This document shows, piece by piece, positions 1-12,972 of a stretch of DNA of 64,000 bases (position 1 is the stretch's first letter; the number at the start of each line of letters is the position of its first letter). The position numbers and the translations under genes were made by a program. Origin of the DNA: Mesorhizobium sp. SARCC-RB16n (lineage in GTDB: Bacteria; Pseudomonadota; Alphaproteobacteria; Rhizobiales; Rhizobiaceae); contig NZ_ML703266.1 in NCBI RefSeq assembly GCF_008520305.1, positions 1 through 64,000 on the forward strand, in the 5' to 3' direction. The notes beneath the pieces are model-generated. The model made no database searches and had not been told where the DNA came from. It saw only the letters and a program-made list of their open reading frames with translations.

Positions 1-923
<923 letters not shown>

Positions 924-1173
924 CGGGCAATTCCTCCAAAGGCGATTTTTAGCTCAGGCTTTCAGGTTTTGGCCCGCTCTTCAACAGTCAGATGAGACGA
1001 AATCGCGGCTTTGTTGGCGCAGATAGCACACCGCTCGACAATCAGCCCCGGCTCGGCAGAGAGCGCGACGGTACGTCGGCAGGGGCGCCCTTCATCTCGT
1101 CCACTGCGGCACTTGAGACCTGGCGACATAGTCCATAGAACTGAGCCGTCTGCCGGAGGGGAATTCTGTCCGC

Positions 1174-3186
<2,013 letters not shown>

Positions 3187-3293
3187 GCGGGCTGGAAGCC
3201 TGTGGTCAGTAGTCGTTTGTGCTGGACTGGTATCGCCGGGTCCCGGACAATACATTTCCATCGACTCAAAGACCTTCGGCAGCGCGAGAAACC

Positions 3294-6200
3294 ATGGCGG
3301 ATGACAGACTTCCACGCGATCCCCTGAAGCGCGAGGCCGCGATCGCGGCCGCGCGGCCGGAGGTGCCGGCGCGGCCGTTCGTCCATCTTCGCGTGCATTC
3401 GGCCTATTCGCTGCTCGAGGGCGCGCTTCAGCTCGGCAAGATCGTTGGTCATGCCGTCAAGGACGAAGCGCCGGCCATCGCCGTCACCGACACCAACAAT
3501 CTGTTTGGCGCCTTGGAGTTCGCTCAGAAGGCGGTGAAGGACGGCATCCAGCCGATCATCGGCTGCCAGATCGCGCTCGCTTTCTCCGGCGAAAACAGCG
3601 ACGGCCAGCGCGACCGCCGTCGGCAAGGTCCCGATATGCGGCCGGTCGTGCTGATTGCGGCCACCGAAGCCGGCTATTCCAATCTGGTCCGGCTGGTTAG
3701 CCGCGTTTATCTCGAGACACCGCCCGGCGAAGCGGTGCACCTGACCACCGAAATGATGGACGGCCAATGTGACGGCTTGATTTGCCTCAGTGGCGGGCCG
3801 CGCGGTCCGATCGGCATAGCCCTGAAGGAAGATCGCCGCGATCTGGCCGAGGCACGCCTGCTCACGCTAAAGGCGATGTTCGGCGACCGTCTCTATGTCG
3901 AGCTGGACCGGGTTTCGGGTTATGATCGCATGATCGAGAAATACTCGATCGATCTCGCCTATGGCCACGAGCTTCCGCTTGTTGCCACCAACGAGGCCTT
4001 CTTCTCGTCGCGCGACGAGTATGAGGCGCACGATGCGTTGATCGCCATCGCGGAGGGTTCGGTCGTCGCCGTCGACACCCGCCGCCGGCTGTCGCCGGAC
4101 AATTTCCTGCGCAGCCAGGCCGACATGGCGCAGCTGTTCGCCGACCTGCCGGAAGCCATCGACAACACGGTCGAGATCGCACTGCGCTGCTCCTACTATC
4201 CAAAAACCCGCAGCCCGATCCTGCCGCGTTTTACGGGCGGCGATGCCTCCGACAAGGACGCGGCCGAAAAGGCCGAGGCCGAGGAACTAGCCCGTCAGGC
4301 GCGCGAGGGGCTCGACGCACGGCTCGCCTTGCACGGACCGACCCCGGGCTACACGGTCGAGCAATATCGTGAGCGGCTCGAATTCGAGCTTGGCATCATC
4401 GAGAAGATGAAGTTCCCCGGCTACTTCCTGATCGTCGCCGACTTCATCAAATGGGCGAAGGCGCAAGGCATTCCGGTCGGGCCGGGGCGTGGTTCGGGCG
4501 CCGGTTCACTGGTCGCTTATTCCACCACCATCACCGACATCGATCCGCTGCGCTTCTCGCTGCTGTTCGAGCGCTTCCTCAATCCGGACCGCGTGTCGAT
4601 GCCCGACTTCGACATCGACTTCTGCCAGGATCGCCGTGAAGAGGTGATCCGCTACGTCCAGCAGAAATACGGCCGCGACCAGGTCGGCCAGATCATCACT
4701 TTCGGTACGCTGCAGGCGCGCGCCGTGCTGCGCGACGTCGGCCGTGTTCTGCAGATGCCGTACGGCCAGGTCGACAAGCTGTCGAAGATGGTGCCGCAGA
4801 ACCCGGCCAATCCGGTCAAGCTCGCCGACGCCATCGCCAACGAGCCGCGCTTCGCCGAGGAGGCGGAGAAGGAACCGATCGTCCAGACGTTGCTCGATAT
4901 GGCGCAGAAGCTGGAGGGCCTCTATCGCCACGCCTCGACACACGCCGCCGGCATCGTCATCGGCGACAGACCTTTGTCGGAACTGGTGCCGATGTACCGG
5001 GATCCGCGCTCGGACATGCCTGTCACCCAGTTCAACATGAAATATGTCGAGCAGGCCGGGCTGGTGAAGTTCGACTTCCTCGGCCTGAAGACGCTGACGG
5101 TTCTGGAGACGGCGGTGAAGCTGATCCGTCGCCGTGGCATCGACATCGATCTGGCGACGATCCCGCTCGACGATCCCGACACCTACGCCATGCTGTCGCG
5201 CGGCGAGGTGGTTGGCGTGTTCCAGGTGGAAAGTGCCGGCATGCGCAAGGCGCTGATCGGCATGCGGCCCGACTGCATTGAGGACATCATTGCGCTGGTG
5301 GCTCTCTATCGGCCAGGCCCGATGGAGAACATCCCGACCTACAACGCCAGAAAGCACGGCGAGGAGGAGATGGCCTCGATCCATCCCAAGATCGACCATC
5401 TGGTGAAGGAGACTCAAGGCGTCATCGTCTACCAGGAACAGGTGATGCAGATCGCGCAGGAGCTGTCCGGCTATTCGCTCGGCGAAGCCGACCTTCTGCG
5501 CCGCGCCATGGGCAAGAAGATCCGCGCCGAGATGGACAAGCAGCGCGAACGCTTCGTCTCCGGCGCGGTCGAACGCGGCGTCGCAAAGCCACAAGCCGAC
5601 TTCATTTTCGACTTGCTGGCCAAGTTCGCCGACTATGGTTTCAACAAGTCGCACGCCGCCGCCTACGCCGTCGTTTCCTACCAGACCGCGTATCTCAAGG
5701 CGCATTATCCGGTCGAGTTCCTGGCGGCGTCGATGACGCTCGACATGGGCAACACCGACAAGCTCGCCGACTTTCGCCAGGATGCGCTGCGCCTCGGCAT
5801 CGAGGTCCTGGCGCCGTCGGTGATGACCAGCTTCCGTCCCTTCGAGGTCGGCGAGAACCGAATCTATTATTCCATGGCCGCCCTGAAGGGCGTCGGCGAT
5901 GCGGCGGTGGAGCACATCGTCGCCGTTCGCGGCGAAAAGCCGTTCACGAGCCTGGCCGACTTCTGCGAGAGGGTCGACCCGAAGATCGTCGGCAAGCGGG
6001 TTTTCGAAAGCCTGATCATGGCCGGCGCGCTCGACTGCTTCGGCCATGATCGCGCCCAGATGATGGCTGGCGTCGAACGGATGATGGGGCTGGCGTCGCT
6101 CGCCCAGCAGAACGCCGTTTCGGGCCAGGCCGATATTTTCGGCGCCTCGCTCGGCGCCCAGTCGCAGGCGCTCAATCTGCCGGCGACCGATCCGTGGCTC

Positions 6201-6821
6201 GCCGCCGACCGGCTGCATCGCGAATTCCAGGTCGTCGGCTTCTATCTCTCGGCGCATCCGCTCGACGAGTACAAGGCGGCGCTGCAGAAGATGCGGGTAC
6301 AGAACTGGGCGGAGTTCTCCGCTGCCGTCAAGCGTGGCGCTTCCGCCGGTCGGCTTGCCGGCACCGTTACCAGCAAGCAGGAGCGCAAGACACGCACCGG
6401 CAACAAGATGGGCGTGGTGGCCTTTTCCGATACTTCCGGCCAGTACGAGGCCGTGTTGTTTTCAGAAGGATTGGCTCAGTACCGCGATCTCCTCGAAGCC
6501 GGCCGCTCCGTCGTCATCACCGTCGCGGCGGAGGACAGGCCCGAGGGCGTCAACCTGCGCATCAACTCCGTGCAATCGCTGGAGGACGAGGCAAGCCGCA
6601 TCCAGAAGGCGCTGCGCATTTTTGTCAGGAACGATGGGCCTGCCTCGATGATCCAATCCCAGCTTACTCAGCGCGGTGAAAGCCAGGTGAGCATCATCGT
6701 GATCAAGGACGAGGCGCAGGGCGAGGTCGAGATTGCCCTGAATGGCGGCTACCGTGTCTCGCCGCAGATCGCCTCGGCAATGCGCGCCGTACCCGGCGTG
6801 GTCGAAGTGGAACTGGTGTGA
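3294..6821 (+). CDS. dnaE: DNA polymerase III alpha subunit
   Basis: Replicative polymerase catalytic subunit of about 1175 residues. The N-terminal PHP domain begins with HLRVHSAYSLLEGAL; the palm contains GPGRGSGAGSLVAY and the acidic motif PDFDIDFCQDRREEV; the tau/clamp-binding and OB-fold region is C-terminal (GTVTSKQERKTRTGNKMG). The reading frame is open back to 3219, but the upstream part has no family resemblance and the ATG at 3294 (MADDRLPRD) gives the expected length. Size and the complete PHP domain favour the housekeeping DnaE over the mutagenic DnaE2, and no imuA/imuB genes are adjacent. Confidence 0.95.
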   Translation: MADDRLPRDPLKREAAIAAARPEVPARPFVHLRVHSAYSLLEGALQLGKIVGHAVKDEAPAIAVTDTNNLFGALEFAQKAVKDGIQPIIGCQIALAFSGENSDGQRDRRRQGPDMRPVVLIAATEAGYSNLVRLVSRVYLETPPGEAVHLTTEMMDGQCDGLICLSGGPRGPIGIALKEDRRDLAEARLLTLKAMFGDRLYVELDRVSGYDRMIEKYSIDLAYGHELPLVATNEAFFSSRDEYEAHDALIAIAEGSVVAVDTRRRLSPDNFLRSQADMAQLFADLPEAIDNTVEIALRCSYYPKTRSPILPRFTGGDASDKDAAEKAEAEELARQAREGLDARLALHGPTPGYTVEQYRERLEFELGIIEKMKFPGYFLIVADFIKWAKAQGIPVGPGRGSGAGSLVAYSTTITDIDPLRFSLLFERFLNPDRVSMPDFDIDFCQDRREEVIRYVQQKYGRDQVGQIITFGTLQARAVLRDVGRVLQMPYGQVDKLSKMVPQNPANPVKLADAIANEPRFAEEAEKEPIVQTLLDMAQKLEGLYRHASTHAAGIVIGDRPLSELVPMYRDPRSDMPVTQFNMKYVEQAGLVKFDFLGLKTLTVLETAVKLIRRRGIDIDLATIPLDDPDTYAMLSRGEVVGVFQVESAGMRKALIGMRPDCIEDIIALVALYRPGPMENIPTYNARKHGEEEMASIHPKIDHLVKETQGVIVYQEQVMQIAQELSGYSLGEADLLRRAMGKKIRAEMDKQRERFVSGAVERGVAKPQADFIFDLLAKFADYGFNKSHAAAYAVVSYQTAYLKAHYPVEFLAASMTLDMGNTDKLADFRQDALRLGIEVLAPSVMTSFRPFEVGENRIYYSMAALKGVGDAAVEHIVAVRGEKPFTSLADFCERVDPKIVGKRVFESLIMAGALDCFGHDRAQMMAGVERMMGLASLAQQNAVSGQADIFGASLGAQSQALNLPATDPWLAADRLHREFQVVGFYLSAHPLDEYKAALQKMRVQNWAEFSAAVKRGASAGRLAGTVTSKQERKTRTGNKMGVVAFSDTSGQYEAVLFSEGLAQYRDLLEAGRSVVITVAAEDRPEGVNLRINSVQSLEDEASRIQKALRIFVRNDGPASMIQSQLTQRGESQVSIIVIKDEAQGEVEIALNGGYRVSPQIASAMRAVPGVVEVELV

Positions 6822-6885
6822 TCTGCGCGCTTGCCAGGCGGCTACCCGCGGGAAAGCATCCGCAGTTCACGCCGTCGCAATCCGC

Positions 6886-7689
6886 ATGAAAGGCACTGAC
6901 AGCAGGGCACCGCAAGGTCTCTCCGCGATGGCGCGACTGCGCGACACGCTGCACAGGCTCTACCATGGGTGCTCGCCCGCCGCGTTCCGGTTCCAACTCG
7001 TGGCTGTCATCATCGACCTCGCCATTATCGCCTTCTTCATCGCCACACCGGTCATCCAGCAGTCGGCCTCGTTCCTGTGGCTGGATTATGCGGTAGCGGC
7101 CCTGGTCGTCGCCGATCTGGGTGCCAGGCTGCTGGCGTCGAACGACATGCTGCGCCTGATGAAGCAACCGACCTTCTGGGTGGATGCCTTCATCCTTCTG
7201 ACGCTGTTGATGCCGACGGCGCTCGCAAATCTCGCCTTTCTGCGCATTCTGCGGCTGTGGTCGCTGTCGCGCAGCGGTTCGATCTGGCGACATTTCGAGA
7301 TGCGCGGCCTGAGACCATGGCGCGAGGCAAGCCACGCTGTCATCAACCTGTTGACGTTTCTCTTCGTCATCACGGGCTTCGTCTACACGTTCTTTTTCCG
7401 CAATGGAGCTGGACTGGAAAACTATATCGATGCGCTTTACTTCACCGTCGCGACCGTGACGACTACCGGCTTCGGCGACATCGTGCTGCCGGGCATCGCC
7501 GGCAAGCTGACGGCGATCGTGACCATGATCATCGGTATATCGCTGTTCGTCAGGCTGGCGCAGGCGATCTTTCGGCCGGCCAAGGTGTTCTTCCCCTGTC
7601 CGCAATGCGGACTGCGGCGGCACGAGCCGGACGCCGTGCATTGCAAGGCCTGCGGTCAGGTTCTGAACATACCGAACGAGGGCGACTGA
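6886..7689 (+). CDS. voltage-gated-like potassium channel with C-terminal zinc ribbon
   Basis: Predicted inner-membrane ion channel of about 267 residues. It has about four hydrophobic segments before a pore region, a charged S4-like helix (LRILRLWSLSRSG), and a pore loop reading TVATVTTTGFGDI, which matches the K+ selectivity-filter type TxGFGD. The last 45 residues leave the membrane and hold two CxxC pairs (CPQCGLRRHE...HCKACG), a probable zinc ribbon, which is not part of classical channels. The start is uncertain: ATG at 6886 or at 6928 (MARLRDTLHRLYHG); neither has a strong ribosome binding site. No neighbour suggests a pathway. Confidence 0.8.
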   Translation: MKGTDSRAPQGLSAMARLRDTLHRLYHGCSPAAFRFQLVAVIIDLAIIAFFIATPVIQQSASFLWLDYAVAALVVADLGARLLASNDMLRLMKQPTFWVDAFILLTLLMPTALANLAFLRILRLWSLSRSGSIWRHFEMRGLRPWREASHAVINLLTFLFVITGFVYTFFFRNGAGLENYIDALYFTVATVTTTGFGDIVLPGIAGKLTAIVTMIIGISLFVRLAQAIFRPAKVFFPCPQCGLRRHEPDAVHCKACGQVLNIPNEGD

Positions 7690-7701
7690 TCGGCGGCGGG
7701 G

Positions 7702-8583
7702 TTACGAAGCGGCCACTTCCGCCGGCCTTGCCGGTTTCCGCTGAAGATTGAGCAGGTTGCCCATCAGGATGAGCAACGCGCCGCCGGCGGTGAAAGCGTC
7801 GATCTGCTCGCTGTAAAGCAGCCAGCCGATCAGAGCCGACAACGGCACGCGCAGGAAATCCATCGGCGAAATGACGGTGGCGTCGGCGTAGCCAAGCGCC
7901 CGGGCCATGCAGAAATGCGACGACATGCCGGAGAAGGCAATCAGCACGATCCACGGCCACAGTTCCAGCGGCGGGTTGCGCCACTCGTAAAGGGCTGGAA
8001 CGAGGCCGACCACCGACTGGATGATCAGCATCCAGAAGATGATGCGCACGACGCTGTCCGTCCGCGTCAGCGACTTGACCATGACCACCGAGATGCCGAA
8101 GCAGACCGCGGCGCCGAGCACGACGAGATGGCCCGGATCGACCGAGCCCACACCGGGGCGAACGATGACCACCACGCCGATCAGGCCCAGCACGATCGCG
8201 GCAAGCTTTGGCCGGGACAGCTTTTCACCAAGAAAAGTCACCGCCAGGATAGCTGTCCAGATCGGCGTGGTGAATTCGATCGAGATCAGCACGGCCAGCG
8301 GAATCAAGGTCAATGCGTAGAGCCATGCCGCCTGCCCGGTATAGTGGATGACGTTTCGGGCGATATGGGCGAGGGGACGTCGCGTGCGCATCGCCGCAAA
8401 TCCGCCGCTCGCAAACACTAGCGGCAAGAGGATGAGGAATCCGATCACCGAGCGCAATTCCAGCACCTGGAAGACGTTGAGTTCGGCCGTGGTGGCACGG
8501 CCCGCGACCGACATCGCCAGGAACGACGTGATCGACAGCGTCATCCAGAACGCGGCCTTGGGGATCGAAGGGGTAGGTGCCAT
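7702..8583 (-). CDS. DMT-superfamily (EamA) transporter
   Basis: Integral membrane protein of 293 residues with ten predicted hydrophobic segments in two EamA repeats, the layout of drug/metabolite exporters. Typical stretches are RSVIGFLILLPLVF in the first repeat and GYADATVISPMDFLRVPLSALIGWL in the second. The ATG at 8583 (MAPTPSIPK) gives the family length; the reading frame stays open further upstream but that part lacks membrane character. It converges with the channel gene, only 12 bp apart. Substrate unknown. Confidence 0.88.
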   Translation of the reverse strand: MAPTPSIPKAAFWMTLSITSFLAMSVAGRATTAELNVFQVLELRSVIGFLILLPLVFASGGFAAMRTRRPLAHIARNVIHYTGQAAWLYALTLIPLAVLISIEFTTPIWTAILAVTFLGEKLSRPKLAAIVLGLIGVVVIVRPGVGSVDPGHLVVLGAAVCFGISVVMVKSLTRTDSVVRIIFWMLIIQSVVGLVPALYEWRNPPLELWPWIVLIAFSGMSSHFCMARALGYADATVISPMDFLRVPLSALIGWLLYSEQIDAFTAGGALLILMGNLLNLQRKPARPAEVAAS

Positions 8584-8773
8584 GTCCGCTATGTCGCAAG
8601 CCGGGGTTTTTGCCGCAACCACTAGCTGCCCCATTTGAGTGGGCCAGAGATACCGGCGCGAAGTTTGCAACAGTCTTGTCGCGGGGGGAACCTGACATGG
8701 CAAGGTGCGTTGAGTCGCGGTACCCGCCTGAGCATCACCGATTGCCGTTTCACCCATCACAAGGAGACCTTCG

Positions 8774-9277
8774 ATGTCACTCACGCGGTTCGTGCTTGCT
8801 GGATGCCTGCTCGTGGCGGCCACTGCCGCGCATGCGGACGACAGCAAGTTTCTCCAGTCCTTCCAGGGCAATTTCGCCGGCAAGGGAACCGTTCAGGTGA
8901 CGACGCAGGCGCCAACGGTCAGCGTTTCCTGCACGTTCAAATCGGATGCGACATCGTCCTCGCTGTCGCTCGACGGCAACTGCCGCGGCCTGATCCTGGT
9001 GACGCGCGCTATCAGCGCTCGTCTGAAGGTCACCGGCGGAAAATACAGCGGCGTCTATGTGGGATCACGCACCGGACCGGCGCAGCTGAACGGACGCCGT
9101 TCAGGCAATGCGATAAACCTCGCCATCCGCTGGGCCAAGGAGGTCAATGGCGACCGCGCGGCGCAGCTTACCGTGCAGAAAAACGGGGCCGACGGCATTG
9201 TTTTGACCGTAGTCGACCGTGATCCCAAGACCGGCAAAAACGTGGTGACCAGCCGCATCGATCTTCGACGCAGCTGA
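8774..9277 (+). CDS. small secreted protein of unknown function
   Basis: 167-residue protein with a clear Sec signal peptide (MSLTRFVLAGCLLVAATAAHA, cleavage expected before DDSKF). The mature part is rich in short beta-type stretches (GKGTVQVTT, SVSCTFKSD, GKYSGVYVGSRTGPAQL) with two cysteines (SVSCTF, GNCRGL) that could form a disulphide, suggesting a small periplasmic beta-barrel or sandwich. AAGGAGA lies seven bases before the ATG. It converges with dinB, 6 bp apart. Family not recognised. Confidence 0.75.
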   Translation: MSLTRFVLAGCLLVAATAAHADDSKFLQSFQGNFAGKGTVQVTTQAPTVSVSCTFKSDATSSSLSLDGNCRGLILVTRAISARLKVTGGKYSGVYVGSRTGPAQLNGRRSGNAINLAIRWAKEVNGDRAAQLTVQKNGADGIVLTVVDRDPKTGKNVVTSRIDLRRS

Positions 9278-9283
9278 TCGGCC

Positions 9284-10600
9284 TCAATCTTCAAGGGGCT
9301 CGGGCGGATGGGCGTCGCGACCCCTGCCGAAGGTGTAGCCAGTTTCTACCGCCTTGCGGCCGAACTTGTCGCGCAACTCATCGATGGCGCCTTCGGCAAT
9401 GGCGCGCTTGCGCGACTGGACATCGACCAGGTCGGGCGGGTCGGCCTTGTCGTCGTCGGAGAGATCGCTGACGCCGATGCCCAGCAATCGAAATTTCGTT
9501 CCGTCCGTCTCCTTGCGAAGAAGCTCCACGCCGGTTGAAAAGATGCGGTCCGCGAGCCGGGTGGGGTCGCCGAGCTGGCGGTTGCGCGTGCGTAGCTTGA
9601 AATCCTGGGTTTTCAGCTTCAGCACCACGGTGCGCCCGGCAATGCCTGACTTTTTCAGCCGCGCCGAGACCTTTTCCGAAAGGCCTCTCAGCACCGAGAC
9701 AAGCTCGTCCAGCGACGCGATGTCGGTGTCGAAAGTGGTTTCGGCCGATATGCTCTTGGCGTCCTGGTCAGGATCGACGCGGCGGACATCCTCGCCGCGC
9801 GAAAGCCGGTAGAGCCGTTCGCCCATCACCCCATAGCGGCGCATCAGGTCGCCGCGCTCCATCTTCTGAAGCTGGCCGATTGTGCGGATGCCATCCTGTT
9901 CGAGCGTGGCGTTGAACGCCTTGCCGACACCCCAGATCATCGTCACCGGCTGCGTTGCCAGAAAGCCGACCGCCTCGGCCTCGCCAATGACGGAATAGCC
10001 GCGCGGTTTGCGGAAGTCGGACGCTATCTTGGCGAGAAACTTGCAATAGGACAGGCCGGCCGAAACAGTGATGCCGATTTCCTTCTCCACCGCCAGCGCG
10101 AAGCGCGCCAGCACCACTGCCGGCGGCAGACCATGCAGCCGCTCGGTGCCGGCGAGGTCGAGAAATGCCTCGTCGATCGACAGCGGCTCGACCAGCGGCG
10201 TCAACGCCTGCATCATGGCGCGCACCTCGCGGCCGACGGCCACGTATTTTTCCATGTTGGGCGCGATCACGACCGCCTCGGGGCAGGCCTCGAGCGCCTT
10301 GAACATCGGCATGGCGGAGCGCACGCCGCGGATGCGCGCGATGTAGCAGGCGGTGGAGACGACCCCGCGCTTGCCGCCGCCGATGATCAACGGCTTGTCC
10401 TTGAGCGCCGGGTTGTCACGCTTTTCGATGGCCGCGTAGAAGGCATCGCAATCGATATGGGCGAGGTGCAGCCGGTAAAGCTCGGGATGGCGGGCAAGGC
10501 GAGGGCTGCCGCAACGTTCGCAGCGGAGCGTTTCACCGCGCTGAAACGTCAGGCAGTCACGACAAAAACCGTGATCGGGATTGTTGACAGGAGCCGCCAT
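9284..10600 (-). CDS. dinB: DNA polymerase IV (Y-family translesion polymerase)
   Basis: Error-prone Y-family polymerase of about 438 residues. The catalytic domain starts at [17 protein letters not shown] and has the second acidic motif [11 protein letters not shown] and the thumb motif [15 protein letters not shown]; the little-finger domain follows ([12 protein letters not shown]). Ahead of the polymerase there are about 45 extra residues with paired cysteines (CRDC...CERC), a likely small zinc finger absent from E. coli DinB. The ATG at 10600 was chosen because the next upstream ATG (10612) lies inside the LexA box. SOS regulation is indicated by that box. Confidence 0.93.
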   Translation of the reverse strand: MAAPVNNPDHGFCRDCLTFQRGETLRCERCGSPRLARHPELYRLHLAHIDCDAFYAAIEKRDNPALKDKPLIIGGGKRGVVSTACYIARIRGVRSAMPMFKALEACPEAVVIAPNMEKYVAVGREVRAMMQALTPLVEPLSIDEAFLDLAGTERLHGLPPAVVLARFALAVEKEIGITVSAGLSYCKFLAKIASDFRKPRGYSVIGEAEAVGFLATQPVTMIWGVGKAFNATLEQDGIRTIGQLQKMERGDLMRRYGVMGERLYRLSRGEDVRRVDPDQDAKSISAETTFDTDIASLDELVSVLRGLSEKVSARLKKSGIAGRTVVLKLKTQDFKLRTRNRQLGDPTRLADRIFSTGVELLRKETDGTKFRLLGIGVSDLSDDDKADPPDLVDVQSRKRAIAEGAIDELRDKFGRKAVETGYTFGRGRDAHPPEPLED

Positions 10601-10606
10601 CGCTGC

Positions 10607-10657
10607 GAACATAAAGAGAACAGATGCAATGGTACGACAGTGCAGGGCTAGCGACAA
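10607..10657 (-). promoter_or_regulatory. dinB promoter with LexA (SOS) box
   Basis: On the minus strand GTTC-TCTTTAT-GTTC (10621-10607) matches the alphaproteobacterial LexA operator GTTC-N7-GTTC exactly. A plausible promoter overlaps it: TTGTCG (10657-10652), 17 bp spacer, TACCAT (10634-10629), which would put the transcript start at the edge of the LexA box, a good position for repression. The element also lies about 57 bp from the divergent acetyltransferase start. Confidence 0.8.
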
Positions 10658-10677
10658 GCTTGGCCTGGGGAGAACGC

Positions 10678-11253
10678 ATGAGCACGACCATAGTGCCGCT
10701 GGCGCCGGAGCTCTGGCCTGATTTCGAGGACCTTTTCGGCAAGCAGGGCGCCTGCTACGGCTGCTGGTGCACGCATTTCAGGCTGGCGCCGGCGGCGCGG
10801 CGCGAAAGCAGCCGTGAACGCAACAAGGATCACATCAAGGCGCGCATCGAAGCCGGTCCGCCGCCCGGCCTGCTGGCTTTCGAGGACGGCAAGGCGGTTG
10901 GCTGGATGCAGATCGGGCCACGCGCCGACGTGCCCGAGTGGAACAACAAGGGCCGGGGCTCGGCGCCGATCGATCCCGCCGACGCTTCCGATCCGGCCGT
11001 CTGGGCGATCTCCTGCTTTTTTATCCGTGCCAAGGCACGCGGCAGGGGCATCACGCATAGGCTCGTCGAAGGCGGCATCGATTTCGCGCGCAGGAACGGG
11101 GCACGGCTTATCGAGGCCTGTCCGATCGACCTGTCGCGCGATTCGCGTTCGATCGGCCTGTTTGTCGGCTCATCTGGGGTCTTCGAGAAGGCCGGGTTCG
11201 AGAGGCTTGTGGAACGCAAGGCCGGCCGACCGCTGATGCGGCTGGTGTTGTAA
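10678..11253 (+). CDS. GNAT-family N-acetyltransferase
   Basis: 191-residue protein with the acetyl-CoA fold. The core motif-A region reads [33 protein letters not shown], with the RGRGI pyrophosphate loop, followed by the C-terminal [18 protein letters not shown] strand-helix typical of GNAT proteins. The N-terminal [12 protein letters not shown] motif occurs in a bacterial GNAT subgroup of unknown substrate. The ATG at 10678 has GGGGAG ahead of it; the frame is open further upstream into the dinB promoter. It is divergent from dinB and might share SOS control, which is inference. Confidence 0.85.
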   Translation: MSTTIVPLAPELWPDFEDLFGKQGACYGCWCTHFRLAPAARRESSRERNKDHIKARIEAGPPPGLLAFEDGKAVGWMQIGPRADVPEWNNKGRGSAPIDPADASDPAVWAISCFFIRAKARGRGITHRLVEGGIDFARRNGARLIEACPIDLSRDSRSIGLFVGSSGVFEKAGFERLVERKAGRPLMRLVL

Positions 11254-11332
11254 GGGAACTTCAGCTTGCGATTGCAACACAGTATTTCTAGAGCAAAGCG
11301 ATTTTACTCATCCGGAAATAAGGGGGACTAAA

Positions 11333-12805
11333 GTGAAGCGTGTTCTGCCAGCTGTTCTTGGTTTTGCCCTGGTTGCGCCCGCCTGGGGGCAGACCGTCGA
11401 CAATCGGGGCGCAAAGCAGCTTTCCGATAATCTGTCGCGCTATGTCGGGAAGCAAGTGCTCAGCGGAGGTATTTTGAAGGTTTCGGCCGTAGGCGATGCC
11501 TACAAGATTACCTTCGATTTGAAGGCGATCGCAGCCGGCTTGCCGAAACAGGATCCGCCGAAGTTCGATTTCCCGCCTTACACGCTGCTGGTCAAACCGC
11601 GCGGCGACGGTGGCTGGGACGTGTCCTCGGATTTTTCGACCAGCGGGTCAATCCAGATAGATGGCCCGAATGGTCAGACAAGCGCGCGGATCGTCATCAA
11701 GGATGGCAAGTTCACGGGTGTCTACGATCCTGAGCTGGCGGCATTTACCAAGGGCGACAGTTCGATAGCAGGCATGACGATGACGTCGCGCATGCCCAGG
11801 CAAGTAACGGAACTCGGCATCGGCTCGAGCACTTCCAAGTTCGGCGCCAGCAAGTCAGCGAACGGTGGTGTCGACCTCAAGGTGACGCGGGCGATAGCCG
11901 ACTTGGTCGAAACGGTTAAAATCGACGACCGGGCCGTTGGAGCGATCAAAGCTTCGGACCTCGTCGTGGACGTAACCGCCAAAGCAATACGGACAAGGCC
12001 GTTCCTGGACCTGTTGGCGTTCGCCGTAGCCCATGAAGATGAGGCGCGGCTGAAAGCCGACCAGGCGGAGCTCAAAGCACTTCTGCTCGCCGCGCTGCCG
12101 CTCTGGGATCAGTTGGCCGGAACCTATTCGTTCAAGAACGTTGCCTTTGATACATACGCGGGCAATTGGGGCGCGGCGCAACTGAGCACCGCATTCGCGG
12201 CCGATGGCGTCGCCCAGAATGGTAAGCTCGATTACGCAATCAAAGCCTCTGGCTTGACCTTCCCCGAGGTCATACCCGGCTGGATCGCCGCAATACTTCC
12301 CACCGAGCTTGATCTGAAATTCGGCGGGTCCAACATTGACCTCGACAGCATGGCCAGAAAGACGATCGAGACATTCGATCTCGGCAAGAACCCGCCGCTG
12401 CCGGCGGGATTCCGCGATCAGATCAAGAACGACTTCATGGCCAACACACCGAAATTCATCGTCGGCCGCAGCGTCTTCAGGAATGGCGGCACGGAGATCG
12501 CGATGGAGGGCGAGATGACCTTCCCCGGCCAGAAGCCAGATGCAACCATGACCATCGACGTCGCGGGCTACGACAAGATCGTTGCGGCCCTGCAGACGGC
12601 GGCCAAAACCGAACCAGAAGCGGCACAATATTTCCCATTCGCATTGGCCGTCAAAGGATTTGCCAAGACGTTGCCGGACGGCAGGATGGAGTGGGTCATC
12701 AATGCCAAGCCCGACGGCTCCGTGGTGGTCAATGGCGCCATGTTGAAGCCGGCCGATCCGGCTGTGGACGATAGCGGTGGGGGCGGGGCGAAACTGAATC
12801 CTTGA
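11333..12805 (+). CDS. large secreted protein, tandem paralogue 1
   Basis: 490-residue protein with an N-terminal signal peptide (MKRVLPAVLGFALVAPAWG, then QTVD) and no later membrane segment, so probably periplasmic. It starts at GTG with AGGGGGA upstream. It matches the next gene along nearly its full length: shared landmarks are SRYVGKQ, FDLDSMA-like NIDLDSMA, GVAQNGK, the AKTLPDG region and the C-terminus GAKLNP after a glycine-rich tail. The repeated strand-rich stretches resemble lipid- or barrel-associated periplasmic proteins, but the family is not recognised with confidence (a DUF2125-type assignment is possible). Confidence 0.75.
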   Translation: MKRVLPAVLGFALVAPAWGQTVDNRGAKQLSDNLSRYVGKQVLSGGILKVSAVGDAYKITFDLKAIAAGLPKQDPPKFDFPPYTLLVKPRGDGGWDVSSDFSTSGSIQIDGPNGQTSARIVIKDGKFTGVYDPELAAFTKGDSSIAGMTMTSRMPRQVTELGIGSSTSKFGASKSANGGVDLKVTRAIADLVETVKIDDRAVGAIKASDLVVDVTAKAIRTRPFLDLLAFAVAHEDEARLKADQAELKALLLAALPLWDQLAGTYSFKNVAFDTYAGNWGAAQLSTAFAADGVAQNGKLDYAIKASGLTFPEVIPGWIAAILPTELDLKFGGSNIDLDSMARKTIETFDLGKNPPLPAGFRDQIKNDFMANTPKFIVGRSVFRNGGTEIAMEGEMTFPGQKPDATMTIDVAGYDKIVAALQTAAKTEPEAAQYFPFALAVKGFAKTLPDGRMEWVINAKPDGSVVVNGAMLKPADPAVDDSGGGGAKLNP

Positions 12806-12972
12806 TTCTGCAGCGGTGCCAGATTGTGCGGCTGGTCGACGACCCCTCCGCCGCGCCAAATGCGGCCGCGGTTGAAGCCGATTGCCCTACTGTCATCGTC
12901 TTGCAGTCGTGATGGTATTTCCCTACCAGAGATACGAAGCGATTTTGCCTTTCGACCGAACGGAGAAGTCCC

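Noticed and set aside
4506-6257. 583-residue open frame antisense to dnaE
   Set aside because: Complement of conserved polymerase codons; no recognisable motif and no ribosome binding site.
11291-11310. Degenerate fourth copy of the dispersed palindrome before paralogue 1
   Set aside because: Only GAGCA and AAGCG-type fragments match and there is no inverted repeat; the similarity to the upstream region of paralogue 2 explains it better.
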